From the NCBI RefSeq assembly GCF_014207955.1, contig NZ_JACHLK010000016.1, forward strand, positions 91,501 to 155,500: 64,000 nucleotides of DNA. Direction: 5' to 3'. The first letter of the stretch is position 1; every line of letters starts with the position of its first letter. The translations under genes and the position numbers were made by a program. A model generated the notes under the pieces. The model did not search any database and had not been told where the DNA came from. It worked only from the letters and a program-made list of their open reading frames with translations. This stretch comes from Acidovorax soli. GTDB taxonomy: Bacteria > Pseudomonadota > Gammaproteobacteria > Burkholderiales > Burkholderiaceae_C. Of the stretch, positions 1 through 7,095 are shown one piece after another.

Positions 1-917
1 ATCATGCCGTTGTAGCGCGTCACGACCACGTTCACGCCCGCTGCGTCGAGCTTGCGCGCATAGGCCTCGCCTTCATCGCGCAGCACGTCCTTCTCGGCCG
101 TCTGGATCAGCGCGGGCGGCAGGCCCTTGAGCTGTTCGGGCGTGGCCAGCAGCGGCGAGGCGTAGATCTGCTGGCGCTGCTGGGGATCCGTGGAATAGGC
201 ATCCCAGAACCACTTCATCATGCCTTTGGTCAGGAAGTGGTCGTTGGCGAACTCGTCATAGGAAGCATTCTCGAAGTTGGCGTTGGTCACGGGCCAGAAC
301 AGCACCTGCGCGCGCAGCGCGGGCGTGCCCTTGGCCTTGGCCATCAGCGCCACGGCGGTGGCCATGTTGCCGCCCACACTGTTGCCCACGATGGCCAGGC
401 GCTTGCCATCCACCTGGATCTGCGCGCCGTTCTCGGCCACCCACTTGGTGGCGCCATAGATCTCGTTGATGGCCACGGGGTAGCGCGCTTCGGGCGACGG
501 CGTGTAGTTCACGAAGATGGCAGCGGCGCCGGAGTCGGCCACCAGGTCGCGCACGAAGCGCTCGTGCGTGGGGAAATCCCCCAGGATCCAGCCGCCGCCG
601 TGCACGAAGACAAAGGCCGGCAGCACGCCCTTGGCGCCGGCCGGGCGCACGATGTGCAGGGCGATGGGTTTGCCATCGACGGTGATGGTCTTTTCGCTGA
701 CATCGGCAGCGGGCAGCCGCGCGCCCTTTTGCGCGCCCACGAGCACCTGGCGCGCCTCGGCCGGCGACAGGGTTTCGAGCGGCTGGCCACCGCCCTTGGC
801 CAGGGCTTCGAGAAAGGCCTGGGTATTGCGCTCGACCCCGGGGCTGCCGGCGGCCAGGGACAGGGTGGACGCCAGGGCCAGGGCGGAAGCGGCGACGAGA
901 TGGTGCTTGAACTGCAT
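1..917 (-). CDS. Secreted alpha/beta hydrolase (HSL/acetyl-esterase type), 3' end outside window
   Basis: About 305 residues are visible; the C-terminus runs off the window start. The N-terminus (MQFKHHLVAASALALASTLS) is a clear Sec signal peptide, so the enzyme is probably periplasmic or secreted. The oxyanion-hole motif HGGGW lies at residues 106-110. The nucleophile elbow GNSVG has Ser180, which is the arrangement of hormone-sensitive-lipase-type carboxylesterases. The catalytic Asp and His would lie near or beyond the truncated end. The substrate cannot be read from the sequence; short-chain esters are usual for the family. It is transcribed divergently from the AraC-type regulator at 1023, which is therefore a candidate regulator. 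The ATG at 917 is chosen because the signal peptide starts there. Confidence 0.9.
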   Translation of the reverse strand, partial: MQFKHHLVAASALALASTLSLAAGSPGVERNTQAFLEALAKGGGQPLETLSPAEARQVLVGAQKGARLPAADVSEKTITVDGKPIALHIVRPAGAKGVLPAFVFVHGGGWILGDFPTHERFVRDLVADSGAAAIFVNYTPSPEARYPVAINEIYGATKWVAENGAQIQVDGKRLAIVGNSVGGNMATAVALMAKAKGTPALRAQVLFWPVTNANFENASYDEFANDHFLTKGMMKWFWDAYSTDPQQRQQIYASPLLATPEQLKGLPPALIQTAEKDVLRDEGEAYARKLDAAGVNVVVTRYNGM

Positions 918-1017
918 GGTGTGGATCCTTGGTGGAGTAGCGGGTGGAATGGACTTGCCGTGGAGGCAGAACGAACTTTAGGCCCCGCATCGAAACTATT
1001 AATCACTTAAAATTTCA

Positions 1018-1037
1018 AATACTTGATTGAAAGTATT
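1018..1037. promoter_or_regulatory. Inverted repeat over the AraC-gene start
   Basis: A 7-bp perfect inverted repeat (AATACTT at 1018-1024, AAGTATT at 1031-1037, 6-nt spacer) lies in the AT-rich gap between the esterase and the AraC gene. It overlaps the TTG start codon of the latter. It is a candidate autoregulatory operator or translation-control hairpin; the role is inference. Confidence 0.35.
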
Positions 1038-1904
1038 GAATTGAACACCTCCTGCCCTGACCGTCTCGATGCCTTGCTGCAGCATTTCCCGATCCGGGCG
1101 CGCATGTTCCAGGCCGGCGCGCTGTGCGGCATCACGGACTTTGCGGGCGCTGGCGAGGGTGGCCAGATGCACCTGGTGCGGGCCGGGGCGATGGAGCTCA
1201 TCCACCCCGGGCGCCCCGCGCTGCGGGTGGAGGAGCCGAGCCTGCTGTTCTACCCACGCCCCATGGCCCGCCGCTTCGTCACCGACGCCGAGCGCGGCGC
1301 CGACCTGGCGTGCGCGGAGGTGCGCTTCGAGGGCGGTACCGACAACCCCTTTGTGGCCGCGCTGCCCGACTTCATCTGCCTGCCCCTGGCCCGGATCGAC
1401 GGTGCAGAACGGGTGCTGGCCGTGCTGTTCGAAGAGGCCTTCGGCAGCAACTGCGGCCGCCACGCGCTGATCGACCGGCTGTTCGAGGTGGTGGTGATCC
1501 AGTTGCTCAGGCAGGTGATGGAGGACGACCAGGTGCAGGGCGGCATGCTGGCCGGGCTGTCGCACCCGCGGCTGCGCCGGGCGCTGGTGGCCATGCACGA
1601 GCGCCCTGCGCAGGATTGGCCGCTGGAGGCCCTGGGCGAGCTGGCGGGCATGTCGCGCAGCGTGTTCGCCAACACCTTCCGCGACGTGGTGGGCTGCACG
1701 CCGGGCAGCTACCTGCAGGGCTGGCGCGTGCGGCTCACGCAGCAGGCGCTGCGCCAGGGCCGGCAGCTCAAGATGATCGCGGTGGACGTGGGCTATGGCA
1801 GCGAGGCGGCGCTGTCGCGGGCTTTCAAGTCCCAGTGCGGGGTGACTCCACGGGAGTGGCGCCAGGCCAGGGCCAACGCCGATGCACCTGTAGTAGCCGG
1901 CTAA
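1023..1904 (+). CDS. AraC-family transcriptional regulator
   Basis: 293 residues. The N-terminal half is a cupin-like ligand domain of the AraC_binding/Cupin_6 type (conserved stretch LLFYPRPMARRF around residue 78). The C-terminal ~100 residues hold the two helix-turn-helix units: LGELAGMSRSVFANTFRDVV, then IAVDVGYGSEAALSRAFKSQ, followed by the usual GVTPREWR tail. The start at 1023 is TTG. The next in-frame ATG (1104) would cut into the ligand domain, so the TTG is kept with moderate certainty. It diverges from the esterase and runs toward the PfpI gene 59 bp downstream. It probably activates one or both neighbours; the effector is unknown. Confidence 0.88.
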   Translation: MIESIELNTSCPDRLDALLQHFPIRARMFQAGALCGITDFAGAGEGGQMHLVRAGAMELIHPGRPALRVEEPSLLFYPRPMARRFVTDAERGADLACAEVRFEGGTDNPFVAALPDFICLPLARIDGAERVLAVLFEEAFGSNCGRHALIDRLFEVVVIQLLRQVMEDDQVQGGMLAGLSHPRLRRALVAMHERPAQDWPLEALGELAGMSRSVFANTFRDVVGCTPGSYLQGWRVRLTQQALRQGRQLKMIAVDVGYGSEAALSRAFKSQCGVTPREWRQARANADAPVVAG

Positions 1905-1963
1905 CACCCATCGCTGCCAGCGCCGCCCAACAATGCGCTCTCCCAACCCCCAAGGAGACAAAG

Positions 1964-2545
1964 ATGGCGGCAAAAAAGATACTCATGCTGTGCGGCGACT
2001 ACTGCGAGGACTACGAGACCATGGTGCCTTTCCAGGCACTGCTGGCCGTGGGCCACACGGTGCATGCGGTGTGCCCGGACAAGAAGGCTGGCGACCACAT
2101 CAAGACGGCGATCCACGACTTCGAGGGCGCGCAGACCTACAGCGAAAAGCCGGGCCACAACTTCACGCTCAACGCCACGTTTGCCGGCCTGGAGGTGGCC
2201 AGCTATGACGCCCTGGTGATTCCTGGCGGCCGCGGCCCCGAATACCTGCGCACCTACCCGGCCGTGGTGGCGGCGGTGAAGCATTTCTTCGACACCAACA
2301 AGCCCGTGGCCGCCGTGTGCCATGGCGCGCAACTGCTGGCCGGTGCCGGCGTCCTCAAGGGCCGCACCTGCTCGGCCTACCCGGCCTGCCGGGCCGAGGT
2401 GGAGCTGGCAGGTGGCACCTATGCCGAGATCGCCATCGACGCCGCAGTGACCCAGGGCAACCTGGTGTCGGCCCCGGCCTGGCCGGCGCACCCGGCCTGG
2501 ATCGCGCAGTTCCTGGCGCTGCTGGGCACGCGCATCAGCTTGTAA
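1964..2545 (+). CDS. DJ-1/PfpI family protein
   Basis: 193 residues, the normal length for the family. The nucleophile-elbow cysteine Cys119 is followed by His120 in VCHGAQLLAGAG, and the supporting acidic residue is Glu15 (CGDYCEDYE). This is the Glu-Cys-His arrangement of the DJ-1/PfpI superfamily, whose members act as glyoxalase III/deglycase-like stress enzymes or peptidases. The exact reaction cannot be assigned. The start is supported by AAGGAG at 1952-1957, 6 nt before ATG. It follows the AraC regulator in the same direction and may be its target. Confidence 0.9.
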   Translation: MAAKKILMLCGDYCEDYETMVPFQALLAVGHTVHAVCPDKKAGDHIKTAIHDFEGAQTYSEKPGHNFTLNATFAGLEVASYDALVIPGGRGPEYLRTYPAVVAAVKHFFDTNKPVAAVCHGAQLLAGAGVLKGRTCSAYPACRAEVELAGGTYAEIAIDAAVTQGNLVSAPAWPAHPAWIAQFLALLGTRISL

Positions 2546-2560
2546 ACCGATTTGACGCGG

Positions 2561-2594
2561 TCAGAACGGCCCCCGATGATAGAGGCCGTTCTGA
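2561..2594. promoter_or_regulatory. 11-bp perfect inverted repeat before the ribbon-helix-helix gene
   Basis: TCAGAACGGCC at 2561-2571 pairs with GGCCGTTCTGA at 2584-2594 across a 12-nt spacer. It starts 15 bp after the PfpI stop and ends 12 bp before the ribbon-helix-helix start. There is no T-run, so an intrinsic terminator is unlikely. An operator, possibly for the DNA-binding protein encoded next, is the better guess. Confidence 0.4.
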
Positions 2595-2606
2595 AAGGCT
2601 CGCACC

Positions 2607-2972
2607 ATGTGCCAGGTATTCATCAGCGCCGACCCCACCCTGTACGAAAGCCGCGCCCGCTCGGTGCGGCTGCACGGGGTGGCCACCAGCATCCGGCTCG
2701 AAAACCTGTTCTGGCAGGTGCTCGGCGAGATCGCCCGGCGCGACGGCATGGGCGTGCCCCAGTTGTGCACGAAGCTGTACGACGAGCTGGTGGCCGAGCG
2801 CGGTGAGGTGGAGAACTTCGCCTCCTTCCTGCGCGTGTGCTGCGGCCGCTACATGGCCTTGCAGCTGTCGGGCGGCATACCGCAGGATGCGTCCATTCCC
2901 ATCCGCAGCCTCAATGCCCAACAGGTGCTGGCCACCGAGGGGCGCCGCACGGTGCTGGCACAGGCGGCATAG
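2607..2972 (+). CDS. Ribbon-helix-helix domain protein
   Basis: 121 residues. The segment around residues 13-45 (ARSVRLHGVATSIRLENLFW, then helices with GVPQLCTKLYDEL) matches the RHH_4-type fold often annotated as an aryl-sulfate sulfotransferase-like ribbon-helix-helix protein: a basic beta strand (SIRLE) then two helices. Such proteins bind DNA as dimers, so a small repressor is plausible. No catalytic motif is visible. The perfect inverted repeat just upstream is a possible autoregulatory site. GAAAGG at 2593-2598 serves as ribosome-binding site. Confidence 0.75.
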   Translation: MCQVFISADPTLYESRARSVRLHGVATSIRLENLFWQVLGEIARRDGMGVPQLCTKLYDELVAERGEVENFASFLRVCCGRYMALQLSGGIPQDASIPIRSLNAQQVLATEGRRTVLAQAA

Positions 2973-3007
2973 CACCACCCGGCTCTGCCCCTATAATCCG
3001 GCGCAAC

Positions 3008-3081
3008 GCGGGTGTAGTTCAATGGTAGAACGGCAGCTTCCCAAGCTTCATACGAGGGTTCGATTCCCTTCACCCGCTCCA
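3008..3081 (+). tRNA. tRNA-Gly (anticodon CCC)
   Basis: The 74-nt cloverleaf is complete with encoded CCA. The acceptor stem pairs GCGGGTG (3008-3014) with CACCCGC (3071-3077), discriminator U at 3078 and CCA at 3079-3081. The T arm is GAGGGTTCGATTCCCTT-like. The anticodon loop TTCCCAA gives CCC at 3040-3042. The anticodon stem has one C-U mismatch (3034/3048). The sequence closely resembles bacterial tRNA-Gly(CCC). Confidence 0.96.
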
Positions 3082-3088
3082 AAACGCC

Positions 3089-3126
3089 AAAAGCCGGCCC
3101 TGCAAGAATGCGGAGCCGGCTTTTTT
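3089..3126 (+). terminator. Intrinsic terminator of tRNA-Gly
   Basis: The stem AAAAGCCGGC (3089-3098) / GCCGGCTTTT (3115-3124) ends in a run of six T (3121-3126), directly after the tRNA. It is also A-rich at its left edge, so it may act in both directions and end the convergent chaperone-gene transcript as well. Confidence 0.9.
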
Positions 3127-3141
3127 GTTGGCGAATGGCCG

Positions 3142-3642
3142 TTAAACCCGCACCATGAAGGCGTTGAAGGACGCGGGCTCCACCGCCAGCACTGGCGCCT
3201 TGACCGCTGGGGCCTGCGGCACGCCTGACTGCTCATCGCGCAGGCGCGCCTTCCACGCCACAGCGGCTTCCAGAAGGTTGCCCACCACGCGCTCGAACAC
3301 GGTGGCATCGGAATGCGCTACCACCAGCGGGTACTGCAGGACGATGCGCTCATGGGTCTCGTCCAGCGCAAAGGTCGCGCCCTGGGTCTCCAGGGCAAAG
3401 AGGTTGCGGGCCAGCAGTTGGCGGAAGACAGCGCCCTGCTCCATGCCCTGCGACAGCTGCAGCACGGGCACATAGAGGTGCAGCACCGGGCTTTGTTCGG
3501 GCAGTTCCATGAGCAATTCGATGTCATCGCCATAGCGCAGCGCGACGCCGCCCTGTTCGTCCAGGCCCAGGCCATCGATACCGGCCTTGGCGGCCAGCCC
3601 GGCCAGCCATTGGTTCACCACGGTCGCTTCATTCATGCTCAT
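3142..3642 (-). CDS. CesT/Tir-type class I type III secretion chaperone-like protein
   Basis: 166 residues, acidic. It has the layout of class I type III chaperones: an N-terminal helix (ATVVNQWLAGLAAKAGIDGL), a GLDEQGGVALRYGDDIELLM strand-turn-strand, then LHLYVPVLQL, and a late helix (ERVVGNLLEAAVAWKARL). The C-terminal ~35 residues are an extension beyond the usual core. These chaperones bind the N-terminal region of one effector and keep it secretion-competent in the cytosol. The gene starts 18 nt after the stop of the large cysteine-protease-like gene and almost certainly shares its transcript, which is the usual effector-chaperone arrangement. No secretion apparatus gene is in the window, so the functional link is inference from family and context. 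Confidence 0.72.
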   Translation of the reverse strand: MSMNEATVVNQWLAGLAAKAGIDGLGLDEQGGVALRYGDDIELLMELPEQSPVLHLYVPVLQLSQGMEQGAVFRQLLARNLFALETQGATFALDETHERIVLQYPLVVAHSDATVFERVVGNLLEAAVAWKARLRDEQSGVPQAPAVKAPVLAVEPASFNAFMVRV

Positions 3643-3660
3643 CTTGCGTCTTTCGTCCCA

Positions 3661-6600
3661 TCAGGTATAGCCAAATTCGGCGGGGTTGGTCATCAGGTTC
3701 CAGGATGCCCAGGTCGATGCCTCGGGCTTGGCATTGCCGCCGAGCAAGCTTCCATCCTCGTGCGAGAACCACGGCTCCACGCCGCCCGAGATCGGGTTGA
3801 ACACCATGCCCAGTTCCACGCGGCCGCCCCGCACCTCCCAATTGGTGTCCGCCATCACGATGCCGGGCACGGCCGGTTTCAGGCTCTTGACCATGGCGAC
3901 TTCGATGGCTGCAGCGCGGGTCTCGGGGGTCTTGAGCTTGTCACCGAAGGCCTCTGGGTTGTGCGTTTCGAGCTGGTCCTTGACCCAGGTGTGCAACTGG
4001 GCCGGGGTCTTGCCCCCGGCCAAGGCCCCCAGGATGGTCGCACGGCTCGGGTGGTTGTCCGGCACTTTCAGCGCCGTCAGCACGGCCTCGACCACCGGGC
4101 GCTGCTCGGCCGCCGACAGGGGCGTACTGGCCTGGGCCTGCCCCGGGGTCACCAGCTTGTCCGTCACCCAGGCCTGCGTGTCGGGCGATGCCAGGGCGCC
4201 GGCCAGGGACGGGTGGCCCGGGCGGGCCAGGAACGCGTGCCCGGTGGTGCGCACAGGCACGCCCACATCGCGGCCCTGCCCGGCCAGGGGCAAGGTATCT
4301 TTCATGCCCTTGAAGGTATCGAGCACCTTGGTCACGAAATCCACACCCTGGGCATGAACGGGGGTCACGCCCTTCTCGCCGGAGCTGCCATACAGCGACA
4401 CCTCCTTGGGGGCACCGGATCCGAGGTACTTGCCGGTGACATGGGTCTTGCCACCCGATGCGGGCTCCCAGGGCTTGGGGTTGGAGTCGCTGGGCAGGGG
4501 CGAGTTGAAGCGGGCCCGGTCCACCATCACGGCCGTGAAGGCCTCGGTTTCGGCATGGGCGCCCACCTTGTCGCTGAACTGGGTCAGCCACTGCTGCACC
4601 GCGGCGGGCTGGCCGCGCGCCACGCTGGCGGCGACTTCGCGCCCCACGTCGCGCATGACGCTGGCAGCCAGCGCCTTGTAGGCCTGCGGGGTGTCGATGG
4701 GGCGCCAGGTCAAGGGATCGGCCTGGCCCGCCGTGTCGTGCAGCACGAAGCCGCCTCGGTCCGAGCTGCCATCCGCCGCGATCTCGCCGGAGCCCATGGC
4801 GGCAGCGTCGTACTGCACCGCCAGGCGTTCCGCCATGACCTCCTCGAAACGGCTCTGCATCTGGGTCTGGAATTTGTGCAGGAAAACCACTTCATCACTG
4901 GGTGGCCAGTTCTTGGGAGAGGGGTTGTCTTCGGTGGGCGCCCGGTTCGCGGGGTTGGGATTGAACTGGGCCCGGTCGTCATCGGTCACGAGCGAGCGGT
5001 CGATCGCCGGCATGCCCAGATCAGGACGCACCGTGAAGACATCGCCGGTTTTGTCGAAGTGCCCCCGCTTGCCTCTTTCGAGGGTCACCGTATTCGATGA
5101 GAAAAGGGTATGGCGCGCAAAGGTGTCCATGCCCATTTGTGTGGGGTCGGCACCGGACGAACCAATCCGGCCTTTGAGGCCTTTGAGGGCATCGGCCTTG
5201 ACGCGGTCGCCCTCGCCCTTTTCCAGCACGGACGACACGGTGTACTCCCAGGCACGCAGCAAGCGGTTGTCCATCTGCCCCTGGAAGGCATCGGTCGCCC
5301 GGCCCATGGCCTGGGCCAGCCGGTCCATGGCTTCCGTCTTGAAGCTGAAGCCGATACCGCTCAGTGCTTTCTGCAGATCGCGCTGCACGCCGGCCATCTG
5401 CCGCTGCGCCTCGGCGGCGTCCGGGCCGCCACGCTGCACCGCGATGGACAGCTCGCGCACCTGCCCTTCCAGCGTGCGGATGCGCTCCACGCTGGCCAGG
5501 TGCGCGGCACTGAGGCCCTCCTGCTGCATGGCGATCTGCTGCAGGATGGCCTGCGGCGTCAGCACGGCGTTCTTGCCCATGGCCTTCACGGCGCCACTGA
5601 CCGTGGACGCCATGGCATCCGGTGCAACGCCCAACGCCGCCAGCCCGGCACGCATCCCCGGCGTCTCATGCAGCGCGGTGGGCGGGTCTACCGGCTTGCC
5701 CCCCGCTGTGGCCAGCAGGCCCTGGGTGTTGAGCGTGATGGTCTGCTGCAGCTCCTTGGTGCTCACGCGCTGGCTGATCGCCACCTGCTCGTCGTGGCCA
5801 TCGACGGTCTTGTCGAAGTGGCCGTCCTCGATCAGCGACTTGATCTCGGCCAGGAACTTCTCCGGCATGGAGTCGTGCACCATGACGGCCGTTGCCGTGC
5901 CAAAGCACGAGCCCACGCTGCTCTGGCGCAGGTCCGACACCAGCGCGGACAGGGCGGCCTGGCGCGCATGTGCGGCCGTGACAGTCTGGTCGGGCTTGAG
6001 GCCCAGGGTGGCACGCAGAATGCCGTGCGCGGGGTTGTCTGCCGTGCGCGGCGCACCGATCGACTGCAGTTGGGCAGCAAAGTCGCCGTCATCGCGCAGG
6101 CGGGTCAGCATCTTGACGGCCACGCGTGTGTGCTCGGTCTGCGGCGTGGGCGGTTGCCCCAACTGGGTGATCGCGGCATCCAGGCGCCCCGCGTTCAAGG
6201 AGCCGTCCGGGTTGGTGACCAGCTTGGCGAGGTTGAGCGACAGGGCCGTCTTGCGGGCGGCGCCTGCATCCTGCAGGCCGCTCGCGCCCTGGCGGGTGCC
6301 GGCCTCGGCACTCGCGTCGATGCCGCCCCGGACAATCCCTGCATCCATGTCCGGCATGGGTTGGGAGGGGTCGGCCAGGTGGGCAAGCGCCTTCTCCGCC
6401 AGGCGGTCGGCCGCAGCGGGATGGATGCCGACCAGGTCCTGCAGGCCCTGCAACTGCGACGCCGTGACCGTCCCCTTGTCCGCCGCCGCCATCAACTGCA
6501 CGACATGCGGGCTGGCACTGGCCAGTGCCATCAGCTGTTCGCGCTGGGCCGCTGTGGGGGTGCGGGCCACCAGCGCGGCGGCCTCCGGCGTCATCTGGCC

Positions 6601-6948
6601 GGAACCCACCTGCTTGGCCAGGCTCAGCGTAAGCCGCGTGCTCATGCCCTCCACGCCAGGCACGCCCGCATGCTGGAGAATGGACCGGGCTGCCTGGAAC
6701 TCCTTTTCATGGCTGCTGGCAAAGCGCACCGTGGCGGGGTCCAGCTTCATCAGCCGGGTGAAGTCGGCCTTGGGCACATCGGTCATCACATGCTTGTGGG
6801 AGGACGGCTGGAACACGCACAGCTTGTCGGCCTTGCCCGCACGCTCCAGCCCCTTGAAGGCCACCGCACCCTTGTCGAACCCCGTGCCGGCCACCTGGCC
6901 TTGCGTGGGCGCAATGAACTGCGGAGCTCTGTCCAGATGAATCGTCAT
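3661..6948 (-). CDS. Large papain-like cysteine-protease-domain protein, candidate type III effector
   Basis: 1095 residues from the ATG at 6948; an in-frame start at 7023 would add 25 basic residues that look untranslated. There is no signal peptide; the N-terminus (MTIHLDRAPQFIAPTQGQVA) is polar, as in type III substrates. Residues ~80-330 are Ala-rich and helical. Residues 342-348 read QSSVGSC and continue FGTATAVMVH. Gln342 to Cys348 keeps the Gln-x5-Cys spacing of the papain active site (QGSCGSC). Near the C-terminus VMADTNW (Asp1034, Asn1036) and MVFNP resemble the His/Asp half of such folds, but no His sits in the expected strand; the nearest is His1068. The middle (~500-600) is heptad-like helical. 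It is followed by a CesT-like chaperone gene. Host targets cannot be predicted. Confidence 0.7.
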   Translation of the reverse strand: MTIHLDRAPQFIAPTQGQVAGTGFDKGAVAFKGLERAGKADKLCVFQPSSHKHVMTDVPKADFTRLMKLDPATVRFASSHEKEFQAARSILQHAGVPGVEGMSTRLTLSLAKQVGSGQMTPEAAALVARTPTAAQREQLMALASASPHVVQLMAAADKGTVTASQLQGLQDLVGIHPAAADRLAEKALAHLADPSQPMPDMDAGIVRGGIDASAEAGTRQGASGLQDAGAARKTALSLNLAKLVTNPDGSLNAGRLDAAITQLGQPPTPQTEHTRVAVKMLTRLRDDGDFAAQLQSIGAPRTADNPAHGILRATLGLKPDQTVTAAHARQAALSALVSDLRQSSVGSCFGTATAVMVHDSMPEKFLAEIKSLIEDGHFDKTVDGHDEQVAISQRVSTKELQQTITLNTQGLLATAGGKPVDPPTALHETPGMRAGLAALGVAPDAMASTVSGAVKAMGKNAVLTPQAILQQIAMQQEGLSAAHLASVERIRTLEGQVRELSIAVQRGGPDAAEAQRQMAGVQRDLQKALSGIGFSFKTEAMDRLAQAMGRATDAFQGQMDNRLLRAWEYTVSSVLEKGEGDRVKADALKGLKGRIGSSGADPTQMGMDTFARHTLFSSNTVTLERGKRGHFDKTGDVFTVRPDLGMPAIDRSLVTDDDRAQFNPNPANRAPTEDNPSPKNWPPSDEVVFLHKFQTQMQSRFEEVMAERLAVQYDAAAMGSGEIAADGSSDRGGFVLHDTAGQADPLTWRPIDTPQAYKALAASVMRDVGREVAASVARGQPAAVQQWLTQFSDKVGAHAETEAFTAVMVDRARFNSPLPSDSNPKPWEPASGGKTHVTGKYLGSGAPKEVSLYGSSGEKGVTPVHAQGVDFVTKVLDTFKGMKDTLPLAGQGRDVGVPVRTTGHAFLARPGHPSLAGALASPDTQAWVTDKLVTPGQAQASTPLSAAEQRPVVEAVLTALKVPDNHPSRATILGALAGGKTPAQLHTWVKDQLETHNPEAFGDKLKTPETRAAAIEVAMVKSLKPAVPGIVMADTNWEVRGGRVELGMVFNPISGGVEPWFSHEDGSLLGGNAKPEASTWASWNLMTNPAEFGYT

Positions 6949-7095
6949 ACCTGCTGGGTCCCTCTTGAGAATGGTGCGAACGCGTGCGCGGCAGGCAGTG
7001 TAGCCACCGGCTTTTGCAAACACCAGACATAAACCTCCAGCAGCGGCCTTGCAGCAGCAAACGCCCTTTCCCCCAAGCCCCTCCGGGGGTGGAGG

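Noticed and set aside
3313..5100. 595-codon plus-strand open frame opposite the large effector-like gene
   Set aside because: Low-complexity His/Gly/Arg/Leu-rich translation typical of an antisense shadow; the minus-strand protein has real motifs and a chaperone partner.
4691..7032. Two further long plus-strand frames opposite the same gene
   Set aside because: Composition of shadow frames, no ribosome-binding site, no recognisable domain.
6949..7095. hrp/PIP box (TTCG-N16-TTCG) upstream of the effector-like gene
   Set aside because: Only one TTCG occurs on the coding strand in this gap; no second half at the right spacing was found.
7080..7095. CCTCC/GGAGG hairpin at the end of the chemoreceptor gene
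   Set aside because: Only 5 bp and no T-run; too weak to call a terminator.
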